64,000 bases of DNA, taken from the NCBI RefSeq assembly GCF_050003625.1, contig NC_134397.1, positions 219,542,537 through 219,606,536 on the forward strand. The letters are read 5' to 3'. Positions 1-10,150 of this stretch are shown here, in pieces. The number at the start of each line of letters is the position of its first letter. Position 1 is the first letter of the stretch. The notes below the pieces were generated by a model. It saw only the letters and a list, made by a program, of their open reading frames with translations. It ran no database searches and was not told the DNA's origin. Position numbers and translations under genes: made by a program. The stretch comes from Haematobia irritans (Eukaryota; Arthropoda; Insecta; Diptera; Muscidae).

Positions 1-160
1 AGGCTATTTCATATTATATGCTTGCACTTAAAAATATTGTGTTAAAAAATTCGAGTTCAAGCATATATTTTTTAAACCTAAATGTATCAAAAACAGTCTT
101 TATCGTCCGTGTAGGAAACTTGTTCGGAGGAAATGCGGGAGTCTTGAATCGCCAGGTCTA
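1..160 (+). repeat. ACATATATG-type AT-rich repeat, partial copy
   Basis: Matches the stretch around 20700-20850 (shared text: cttgcacttaaaaatattg, then a block ending in a TCTTTnTCGTCCGTG-like motif). It is the right-hand end of an AT-rich dispersed repeat also seen at 20451-20903 and, reversed, at 38361-40175. No coding potential; class unknown. The copy is cut off by the window edge. Confidence 0.6.
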
Positions 161-504
161 GAAGTGAGAGGTACGAAGACATACTTAATCGAAAATTGAC
201 AACACCGATCTGGTCTCTTTAGACATCCGTCCGCGTTGGCTGATAGGTGGTGATTTTTCTCGCAGTACTCTACTGCACTGGTTGTAAGATAGAGTTCTCT
301 GAACTCCGTCTATATACGGTTTTAACCATTGGGTTAAAAATCGTACCATATGTGACTGTTAATCTGCGTTAGAAACGGCTCTTTCTGTCGATCAAAATTT
401 ATCTCTGCGTAATCCTAATTCCTCGAAAGCTTCGAGTCATGAAGTGTTCGTTTGGTAATCGAATTTCTTATTAATCTCTGGAATCAGATCAGGGTTATTA
501 GCAC

Positions 505-840
505 GGGAGCTACCGTGGTGCAATGGTTAGCATGCCCGCCTTGCATACACAAGGTCGTGGGTTTGATTCCTGCTTCGACCGAACACCAAAAACTTTTTCA
601 GCGGTGGATTATCCCACCTCAGAAATGCTGGTAACATTTCTGAGTGTTTCAAAGTGGTTTCACTGCAATGTGGGACGCCGTTCGGACTCGGTTATAAAAA
701 GGAGGTCCCTTGTCATTGAGCTTAACATGGAATCGGGCAGCACTCAGTGACAAGAGGGAAGTTCACCACTGTGGTATCACAATGGACTGAATAGTCTCAG
801 TGAGCCGGATAATGGACTGAATAGTCTCAGTGAGCCGGAT
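505..840 (+). mobile_element. tRNA-derived SINE (family S), 3'-truncated
   Basis: The head is tRNA-like. It has a Pol III A-box-like segment (tggtgcaatggttagcatg) at about 517-535 and a B-box-like segment (gggtttgattcc) near 558. The body contains a fixed block (GCCGTTCGGACTCGG) followed by the tail region. Long relatives lie at 6212-6552, 23553-23868, 29551-29887, 32833-33184, 37583-37909 and 61448-61794. This copy lacks the usual (CCTAA)n tail. It ends in an exact 30-bp tandem duplication (781-810 and 811-840). Confidence 0.88.
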
Positions 841-860
841 ACATGATATATGTGACTTAT

Positions 861-1040
861 GTCTAAAACTGAACCGATTTCTTCCTCAGTCAATAGGGTT
901 CTATTCTGATCCAAAATACATACTTTGCAAATACCATATTGAGTGTGAATTTCAAGTCGATTGGCCTAAAAGTGCCATCTAGACTTTGATCACCAAAAAC
1001 TGTTGACAGACAGACGGACATGACTATATCGACTCAGGGG
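861..1040 (-). mobile_element. Helentron/DINE-like family C fragment
   Basis: Reverse-complement of the 5' half of the element at 17058-17613: it shares 'gacagacggacatgactata' and 'tcgactcagg'. The flank continues at 3316-3384, on the far side of the 29-bp array, with the matching 'caccatgtgt ... cgtctcctt ... gcactaact' block. The array therefore interrupts this element. Family recognised by comparison within the window; the Helentron/DINE label is an inference from structure. Confidence 0.65.
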
Positions 1041-1174
1041 CACGGTTGCCACAGTTGCTAGAATTCTACCAAAAATGGTAGATTTTTTACTGTTTGGTAG
1101 ATTGGTAGCATTCTTGATGTCTTGGTAGATTTGAAAAATTATTATTCCTCTCCAACTAAGATGTACTTTAACTT
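1038..1174. repeat. Border module of the 29-bp array
   Basis: Begins with gcacggttgcca, then four or five 'ctaccaa/ttggtag' motifs on both strands, and runs into the array. The same module ends the array at 49490-49540 in reverse orientation (gatagattatttttggcacg, then attggcaaccgtgc), and a single 'aatctaccaaaac' starts the array at 15418. This suggests the array is the inside of a defined mobile unit. Confidence 0.55.
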
Positions 1175-3315
1175 TTTTCTATACAAATAAAATATTGACA
1201 AAATTTTCTATAGAAATTAAATTTTGACAAAATTTTCTATAGAAATAAAATGTTGACAAAATTTATAGAAAATATTTATAGAAAATAAAATTTTGACAAA
1301 ATTTTCTATAGAATTAAATTTTTTTGAAAAAATTTTCTATAGAAATAAAATTTTGACAAAATTTTCTATAGAATTAAATTTTTTTTGACAAAATTTTCTA
1401 TAGAAATAAAATTTTGTCAAAATTTTCTATAGAAATAAAATTTTGTCAAAATTTTCTATAGAAATAAATTTTTGACAAAATTTTCTTTAGAAATAAAATT
1501 TTGACAAAATTTTTTATAGAAATAAAATTTGGCAAAATATTCTATCGAAATTAAATGTTGACAAAATTTTCTATAGAAATAAAATTTTGACAAAATTTTC
1601 GATAGAAATAAAATTTTGACAAAATTTTCTATAGAAATAAAATTTTGACAAAATTTTCTATAGAAATAAAATCTTGATAAAATTGTCTATAGAAATAAAA
1701 TTTTTACAAAATTTTCTATAGAAATAAATTTTTTTGACAAAATTTTCTATAGAAATAAAATTTTGACAAAATTTTGTACAGTAATAAAATTTTGACAAAA
1801 TTTTCTATAGAAGTAAAATTTTGACAAAATTTTCTATAGAATTAAATTTTTTTGACAAAATTTTCTATAGAAATAAAATTTTGACAAAATTTTCTATAGG
1901 AATAAAATTTTGTATAGAAATAAAATTTTGACAATATTTTCGATAGAAATAAATTATGACAAAATTTTTTATAGAAATAAAATATTGACAAAATTTTCTA
2001 TAGAAATAAAATTTTGACAAAATTTTCTATAGAAATAAAATTTTGACAAAATTTTCTATCGAAATACAATTTTGACAAAATTTTCTCTAGAATTAAATTT
2101 TTTGACAAAATTTTCTATAGAAATAAAATTTTGACAAAATTTTGTGTAGAAATAAAATTTTGACAAAATTTTCTATAGAAATAAAATTTTGACAAAATTT
2201 TCTGTAGAAATTAAATTTTGACAAAATATTCTATAGGAAAAAAATTGACAAAATTTTGTATAGAAATAAAATTTTGACAAAATTTTGTGTAGAAATAAAA
2301 TTTTGACAAAATTTTCTATAGAAATACAATTTTGACAAAATTTTCTGTAGAAATAAAATTTTGACAAAATATTCTATAGGAAAAAAATTGACAAAATTTT
2401 GTATAGAAATAAAATTTTGACAAAATTTTGTGTAGAAATAAAATTTTGACAAAATTTTCTATAGAAATAAAATTTTGACAAAATTTTCTGTAGAAATAAA
2501 ATTTGGCAAAATATTCGATAGGAAAAAAATTGACAAAATTTTGTATAGAAATAAAATTTTGACAAAATTTTCTTTAGAAATAAAATTTTGACAAAATTTT
2601 CTATAGATCTAAATATTTTTGACAAGATTTTGTATAGAAATAAAATTTTGACAAAATTTTCTATAGAAATAAAATTTTGACCAAATTTTCTATATAGAAA
2701 TATAATTTTGATAACATTTTCTATGGAAATAAAATTTTGACAAATTTTTTTATTGAAATAAAATTTTGACAAATTTTTCTATACAAATAAAATTTTGACA
2801 AAATTTTCGATACAAATAAAATGTTTACAAAATATTCTATGGAAATAAAATTTTGACAAAATTTTCTATACAAATAACATTTTGACAAATTTTTCTATAG
2901 AAATAATATTTTGACAAAATTTTCTATAGAAATAAAATTTTTACAAAATTTTCTTAGAAATAAAATTTTGACAAATTTTTCTAAATTTTTACAAAATTTT
3001 CTATATAGAAATAAACTTTTGACAAAATTTTCTATAGAAATAAAATTTTGACAAAATATTCTATAGAAATAAAATTTTGACAAAATTTTCTATAGAAATA
3101 AAATTTTGTCAAATTTTCTATAGAAATAAAATTTTGATAAAGTTTTCTTAGAAATAAAATTTTCACAAATTTTTCTATAGAAATAAAATTTTGACAAAAT
3201 TTCCTATAGAAATAAAATTTTGACAAAATGTTCTATAGAAATAAAATGTTAACAAAATTTTCTATAGAAATAAAATTTTTACAAAATTTTCTTTAGTAGT
3301 AAGATTTTGACAAAA
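1175..3315. repeat. 29-bp-unit AT-rich array 1
   Basis: About 70 diverged units. Each unit contains the 12-bp palindrome TTTCTATAGAAA and the interrupted dyad TTTTGaCAAAA. Units vary (gtatag, gtgtag, cgatag, truncated units). A higher-order repeat of about 143 bp (roughly five units) marked by 'taggaaaaaaattgac' starts near 2235, 2378 and 2520. Because three units make 87 bp, long lysine/phenylalanine-rich frames run through on the minus strand; these are repeat artefacts, not genes. Confidence 0.93.
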
Positions 3316-3384
3316 CCGACAGAGGCACCATGTGTTTAACACGTCTCCTTCGAGGTGTTGCAAACATATGCACTAACTCCCAAC
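3316..3384 (-). mobile_element. Helentron/DINE-like family C fragment, far side of array
   Basis: Matches the reverse complement of 17115-17170 (caccatgtgt, cgtctcctt, gcaaacatatgcactaact). Together with 861-1040 it forms one element split by the 29-bp array. Confidence 0.6.
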
Positions 3385-5480
3385 ACAAAAATTGGAAGTA
3401 ATTACTTTTACTTCACAAGAAGATCTTTTGAGGTGATATATAAAAACTTTTGATTTTACGCCATTGTCGTAATAAGTTTAAAATTTCTGAAGTTTACTGT
3501 GTATGGGTAATTTACAGTTAGGACAAGTAAAATAATGGAAATTTCCAAAAAAAAAAAAATATACAAATATTTAAAAAGTGTATCGATTCATTTCGAAAAG
3601 ATAAGAAAAGTTGCATTTTTTAAGTGTATCCTAATTATTTAAACTGAGTTTGGAAATTTTGAATAGCATGATATGAAGAACTGTTGCATAATGAATGAAG
3701 CGGATGCTAAAAAAAAGTGCTTCCACTCAGAAAGAACGATTTCATTGCTTTTGTGGCTGGGTTATCATTCCAAAGTGCGGCACAGGGTATAAACAGGCAA
3801 TTTACACTGACAGATCTTAACCAGACATCCCTATTACGGTTCATTTGAGCCTTGTATTCTTGAATATATTTCACTAAGATTTTTGATTTGTTCAACCACT
3901 GTCCTTAAAATATTTCAAATAAAAGTAATTTCATATGAACTCCCACATATCCGTCGTGATTTGCATCTTTTTATTATCCCAGCCCAGGCACCAGAAAAAG
4001 TTTGAATTCGTATTTTTTCCATACATTACCCACACATAAACACTCTACATTATAAACCACAAACTTTAACGACTACCAGATGGAGTAAATAGAATGTGAT
4101 TTTCCTTTTGTGAAAATTTTATGATTGTGATAAACTGACAGTTTATAATCTGATAATAATAATTTCATTTAAACAAAACAAAGCCTCCTCTTCTCGCCCT
4201 CCATATATTTTCATGTTTATTTGCTAGAAAATCCATTAAAATATGGCTTGGTCATGGACGAGACACCAGTGATAAACATATACATACTCGTATCATAGAT
4301 ATGTATGGGTGTTTGTAGCCTCTTAATGAAATAAAACTATTTTGTTTATTTAATAAAAACTGTTATGAAAATATTAAATAAATACTTTAGATATGTTTTG
4401 ATAATGTAGACAACAAAATAAATATATAGGGAAAAATCACAATTGCCTTGGATCAGAGTCTATTTTTGGGGGATGGGCAACAGATTGTCGTTGTCGCCTT
4501 GCGTCCATTGAAATTAAAGTTTAAATTGTTATACACATAAACCATCCTCTTCCGTTTTGTTTTTTTTTTTGCAAAAAAACAAACACTAAACTTTTTCGAG
4601 TTGAGTTGATTCATTTATCAAATTAAAAATAACGACCCCTATAGAAAATATTCTAATGACTTGAACGTGGGGAATATGGACTATATCAACAACTATGACA
4701 CCTCACCTCCACCTCCAGCATCACTTTGATGATGTGAATATTCCTGTATATATTTGCCATGATATTCTACCCAACCCAAGCAAAAGTCTCCCTATTTAGT
4801 TTAGAGAATTTTTAGATGAAGGGTTATATTTTCCCCCAAACTATTTCTCATTTATTGCTATCAGTTTCATTTGAGTTTTCCTGATGAGTTTTTAATGAAT
4901 TTAATTAAAATAAAACAAAGTTGCTTACACACAAAAAATATGGTTATAAATTAATATATCCATAAACTTTTCTTTTGTTTATTTTTGACATATTTTGTGT
5001 GACAAAGTTTATGACACGCACATGTATACGTTCTATAATTTCCAAGAATGGTGTGGTGGAATGAAACCAGACTATTAGAATTTGGCGGGTTGTTTTAATT
5101 ATAAATAATAATAAAGAAACAGGGTGAACCATTATTGTGTATACGACGATGTATTGACATTTTCGAAATTAAAATTGACAAACTTGAATTAAATTTGAAT
5201 AACCTCAAATCGGGTGAAGACGATTAACAATGATTTCCATAAGAAATCCGAAGTGAATATATAAAAGTTTCCTATGAAAACTCTACGTCGTATTGGGTTA
5301 CTTGATAATATATAGAATTTAAGGGGGTTTTGATGACAGTTATTCTCCCAAACAGATCAGTTCAGTTCAGATTCTACCTACAAAGACTAGACCAGATTCT
5401 GGATTTATAAGAACGAATTTTTATTGAGTTTTAGAAGAATCATAAACATTTCGAATAAGCAATAAAATGAAGAAATTTTA
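3385..5480. other. Unassigned intronic DNA
   Basis: AT-rich sequence with homopolymer runs. I see no coding region, RNA gene or repeat that recurs elsewhere in the window. The short open frames here (at most about 60 codons) show no family resemblance. Confidence 0.6.
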
Positions 5481-5880
5481 CTTTCTGTTTCTAGCAGTGA
5501 AATTGGTCTATATGGAGGCCTTACAATTTACGCAAATCGGATAAAACTACGGTTTCTAGAAGCCCGGGAGATCGGTCTATATAGGGGCTATTCCAAAAAC
5601 ATTGACCGATACACACCATATTCAAAACTTGGACCGATATAGCCCATCTTCAACCTTGACCTACCTGCATAAAAAAAACTAATCTGTGCCAAATTTCAGG
5701 ACGATAGCGCCATTATTGAATGCTGTAGCGTGATTACAAAAGGCACACAGACGGACATGGTTATATCGTCTTAGAATTTCTCCCTGATCAAGAATATATA
5801 TAGTTTATATAGTCGGAAATCGATATTTCGTTGTGTTACAAACGGAATAACAAACTTATTATGCCCCCATCACCACGTTT
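5481..5880 (-). mobile_element. Helentron/DINE-like family B fragment
   Basis: Reverse-complement relative of the 5' part of the element at 41770-43512: shares the block around 'ctccctgatcaagaatatat', 'gtcggaaatcgatatttcg' and 'aacggaataacaaacttatt', then 'cccccatcaccac' at the end. It includes about one and a half internal repeat units with 'gaccgat' cores. No coding capacity. Confidence 0.7.
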
Positions 5881-6211
5881 CCTGGACGTTTCGTCGGCTT
5901 TTTTTCTGACTTTTTAAAGAGGTTCTATGATAAAACTTTTGAATCTGTGATTGATACTATCATTTTTATGATTCAAGCAATTTCAATAAAAAAAATTAAT
6001 TGGATCAACTAATTTCGTGAAATGTAAATAAATAATAACTGAATATTAATTCAGATAAACACATTTTCTGTGCATAGATCGAATCAAGGTCACAGGCCGA
6101 ATCAATTTATCTATGTTCGTTTATCTTATCATTAACTATTCAGGATTTTTTTTGGCTCAACAAAGAAATTTGTTGAATTCTAAGAAAATTAAGATACTCA
6201 TCTATGTTATC
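5881..6211. other. AT-rich spacer
   Basis: Contains a short relic at about 5935-6010 (gattgatactatc, attcaagcaatttcaat) resembling the ATTGATT/AATTGAAAT repeats at 28709-28860 and 29456-29540. Nothing else recognised. Confidence 0.4.
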
Positions 6212-6552
6212 GGTAGGTTAGGTGGCAACCCGACGTATCAGGCTCACTTAGACTATTCAGTCCATTGTGATACCACATTGGTGAACTTCTCTCTTATCAC
6301 TGAGTGCTGCCCGATTCCATGTTAAGCTCAATGACAAGGGACCTCCTTTTTATAGCCGAGTCCGAACGGCGTTCCACATTGCAGTGAAACCACTTAGAGA
6401 AGCTTTGAAACCCTCAGAAATGTCACCAGCATTACTGAGGTGGGATAATCCACCGCTGAAAAACTTTTTGGTGTTCGGTCGAAGCAGGAATCGAACCCAC
6501 GACCTTGTGTATGCAAGGCGGGCATGCTAACCATTGCACCACGGTGGCTCCG
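6212..6552 (-). mobile_element. tRNA-derived SINE (family S), near full length
   Basis: Full SINE read on the minus strand: the tRNA-like head (ggagccaccgtggtgcaatg) is at the right end and the CCTAA-type tail at the left. The B box is near 6490. The body block GCCGTTCGGACTCGG is intact. It lies just upstream of the left copy of the ~395-bp direct duplication. Confidence 0.88.
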
Positions 6553-6689
6553 GTAATATGGTTTCGAAGTAAAATAAAATTACGAATGGCCGACTGTTTC
6601 GCTTTAGACTATCCGGAAATCATAAAGAATACACCATGTATTAGGTCCTGCTGTAGAAAATCTATAGGTTTAGAATCGATATGTAAAAG

Positions 6690-7085
6690 GGACTCACCAA
6701 CTTTTTTTTTTTTGTTTGTATCAAGTGAAATCTATTAATGGAATTTTTATGTTGAAAAAAATCAATATGAAACTTTTTCTAGTTACCAATGTTGGGTAAT
6801 TGACAACAGAATAATTATGAACCCATATGAACCAATTTTCGCATAGAAATTATAGGGTCAAATTTCAACTGGATTAGATGAAATTTCTTCCTCCATGAGG
6901 CTTCAGAAATCAAAATGGCACCTATACCTAAAAGAGTCCATTTTCATATTATCCAACCCACATAAATTTCAGCCGATTCTTACGAAGTTTGCTCCATCAA
7001 TGGGCCAAGTCAAATCTGAAGATCGGTTTATATGGGGGCTACATGTCATTATGGACAGATAGGGACCAATTTTACAATGGAGTTA
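6690..7085. repeat. Direct duplication, left copy
   Basis: About 395 bp that recurs in the same orientation at 11318-11701, with many small differences (e.g. loss of 'atgggcc' in the right copy). It includes gatgaaattt, atgaggcttcagaaatc and tgggggc(t/c)acatgtcat. The mariner begins exactly at its right end, so the mariner sits at the edge of one copy. The content resembles a diverged Helentron family A internal repeat. Confidence 0.85.
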
Positions 7086-8916
7086 ACAGGTTGGCTGATA
7101 AGTTCCCGGTCTGACACATACATGGCGTCGCTTGTATTAAATGCATATTATTTTTATATAGTACCAACCTTCAAATGATTCGTGTCAAAATTTGACGTCT
7201 GTAAGTCAATTATTTTATGAGATATAGCGTCTTTTGTGAAGCAACTTTTGTTATTGTGAGAAAATGGAAAAAAAGGAATTTCGTGTTTTGATAAAATACT
7301 GTTTTCTGAAGGGAAAAATACGGTGGAAGCAAAAACTTGGCTTGATGAGTTTCCGGACTCTGCCCCAGGGAAATCAACAATAATTGATTGGTATGCAAAA
7401 TTCAAGCGTGTTGAAATGAGCACGGAGGACAGTGAACGCAGTGGACGCCCGAAAGAGGTGGTTACCGACGAAAACATCAAGAAAATCCACAAAATGATTT
7501 TGAATGACCGTAAAATGAAGTTGATCGAGATAGCAGAGGCCTTAAAGATATCAAAGGAACGTGTGGGTCATATCATTCATCAATATTTGGATATGCGGAC
7601 GCTCTGTGCAAAATGGGTGCCGCGCGAGCTCACATTTGACCAAAAACAACAACGTGTTGATGATTCTGAGCGGTGTTTGCAGCTGTTAACTCGTAATACA
7701 CCCGAGTTTTTCCGTCGATATGTGACAATGGATGAAACATGGCTCCATCACCACACTCCTGAGTCCAATCGACAGTCGGCTGAGTGGACAGCGACCGGTG
7801 AAACGTCTCCGAAGCGTGGAAAGACTCAAAAGTCCGTTGGCAAAGTACACAGAAAAAAAAAGAGTCTCGTAAATTTAAGAAGATTTTTACAATAATTTAT
7901 TACAAGAATTTTCCAGAATTTTAGTTCATTTTTCGTATCTTCAACGAAAATTAACTACTCGAAAGGAAATTTTACAAATTCTAAGTAGCAATCGTTTAGT
8001 TCATGGCCTACAAAATACGATGGAAATTTCCTTAAAAAATTTCTTAACTGGTAGTTGAAAATTCGTTTGTCATGCTATAAATCTACTTGTGAAATGTAAA
8101 GTACTTTCTAAATAATAAGTGCAATTTACTATAAGATTTTTTTGTATGAGAAAATATTTTTTTACGAAAAATGAACTTGAAAGTGGATAGCAATTTCTTA
8201 CTGACAATTCTTATAGTTAATAATTGTTGGTAAAAAATTACCCAATGAAATATTTTTAGTTCACATGTAATTAAATTTATAGACATTTTCGTCAAAAATG
8301 GTAGATAACATTTCTTGAAAATTTTGCAAATTTTAAGTTAAACGTTTCATCGTTCATAAACTGGTGTGCCTTTACGAATATTATTCTTAGAGTAAATTTT
8401 CAGCAGATGCGATGAACTAATGAATAGTACAGAGATTTTTATCGGCATAGTGGAATGTGATTAATGTAAAGATGATGTTACTTGAGTTTTGTTGTGTATA
8501 CATGAGCGTGGGTTGTTTTTATTTTTGTTCATTTAGTGGTTTGTGTGTGTGTGTGTTTATTGTGTGGATGGTTTATTTGGCTGGATGAGGTGTTGTTTTC
8601 AATAAAGGCACATGTGTTTTTGTTGTTGTAGGAATGTTTTGGCTTTGCTTGGTTTTGTTTGTCATGCTTCAGTTGTATATTTGGCGTTGGCGTGGACTGT
8701 TGCATCTTTTAAGTAGGTATGCAACAAGGGAATATAAAGGCATGGAATATTTTGGATTTTTGAGACATATATTGGTGTTTGTTTATTAAACCTTTTAAAT
8801 GAAAGTTATTAATATTTTATCGGTAGTTTAGAAAAAAGTTATTACGAATATTTAGGAAAATATGTTGAAAGTGTATTGAAATTTTTAGTATTCTATTAAT
8901 TAATATTCAATTCCAG

Positions 8917-10150
8917 ATGAATTTGGAAAATTTTTATTATATCTCAGCGTATAGTTTATTCATAAATTGGTAAGTATTTTTTTAACATGACTTTCTTTTA
9001 AAAAGAATATTTTTTATGTATATTATTATTTGTTAATTATTTTTTTTTTTGGAAACCAGTTTAATGTTTTTCTTTGTTGTAAAAAAAATATTTAATTTCA
9101 GAGCAACTCCAGATGGATTCGGACAAATTTAAAAAATAGAGAATTGGTAAGTTTTCTTTTAAAAATTGGCTTTATTTCAACTAGAATATTTACGTTTTTG
9201 TGACCTTTTATCATCAAAATTACAGATTTTTAATGCCTTATTTTAGTATTTTTTAATCAAATTTTTTGGAAACCAATGTAATATTTTTAATGTAAAAACA
9301 AATATTTAATTTCAGAATAACCCCTTAAAAATTTGGACAAATTTTTAGTACTCCTTTGCCTGTAATTTAATAGTGAATTGGTAAGGATTCTTTAACTTTC
9401 TTTTAGCCCTGGACAGTCATCCTTATTTTTTGTACTTAACGTCATCCTTCGTCATTTTGACTACGGCTCATTTCAAGACGCTATAATTTTCATCGTGAGC
9501 GAAAAAGTGAACCAAACTTGAGTTTATTTTCTTATTCAATTTGGTTTTAAGTAGTATAAAACAAAAATTAATAAAACGGTCGAATTAGTATAACTTAAAT
9601 TTACCATTTCCCAATAGACTAAAATGCATTTTAAATCGAAAATGAAATTACGTGTCGTCATTTTGACGAATGATGACTGTCTAGGGTTATCAAGAATATT
9701 TGGTTTTTTATGCATATTATTATTTTTTTCATTAAATTTTTTGAAAACTTATTTAATAATTTTATTTAATATTTAATTTCAGAGTAACCCAAATAAATTT
9801 GGACAACTTTTTATATTTCCCCTCAGCGTACAATTTAATAGAGAATTGGTAAGTTTTATATTAAAACTTTGGCTTTCTTTCAACTAGAATATTTATTTTA
9901 TTATATCCTTCACATCGATAAAAACACAGTTTTATGAGTTTATATAGAATACTTCATTATTTCTCTAATTGTTTCAGGTACAAATTTTATGAGATACGTT
10001 TTCCAAAGAAAAGTTGAATTCCTTACACCATTTGATAAAATGCCCCCAAATATGGTAAGTTACAAGCTAAAATAAAGATTTAAAAAATTATATTTCATTA
10101 CATGGTGTTAATTTTTAACAATTTTCATCATTGCTTCCATTTTTTTCCAG
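8917..10150 (+). repeat. Tandem exon/intron-like segments
   Basis: Short segments at 8917-8969, 9102-9146, 9316-9380, 9783-9848 and 9978-10054. Each is preceded by an acceptor-like tract (three by TTTAATTTCAG, the others by TTCCAG or TTTCAG) and followed by GGTAAG. A sixth acceptor (TTTTTTCCAG) ends at 10150. The first four are homologous to each other (ATTTGGACAA..., ending GAATTG) with a unit period near 185-214 bp once the MITE at 9407-9686 is removed. One (9783-9848) is open for 22 codons; at least one other holds stops in all frames. An AATAAA lies near 10305. Whether these are spliced is unknown. Confidence 0.6.
9407..9686. mobile_element. piggyBac-like MITE (280 bp)
   Basis: Termini CCCTGGACAGTCATC and, inverted, CCCTAGACAGTCATC. 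Flanks are TTAG on the left and TTAT on the right, close to the TTAA that piggyBac elements use. The sister repeat near 8990-9015 (CTTTCTTTTAAAAAGAATATTT) serves as a paralogous empty site, confirming the insertion point. No ORF. Confidence 0.7.

Noticed and set aside
505..590. Genuine tRNA gene
   Set aside because: Has A and B boxes, but the acceptor stem does not close, the copies are many and each continues into a shared SINE body.
2173..3226. Minus-strand ORFs (MSKFYFYRKFCQNFIS... type) in array 1, and similar ones near 62200-62800
   Set aside because: Direct translation of the 29-bp array; the protein repeats every 29 residues only because three units make 87 bp.
1175..3315. CRISPR array
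   Set aside because: Repeats are directly contiguous with no spacers, and the host is eukaryotic.
7154..7492. Minus-strand ORF of 112 codons
   Set aside because: Antisense shadow of the mariner transposase.
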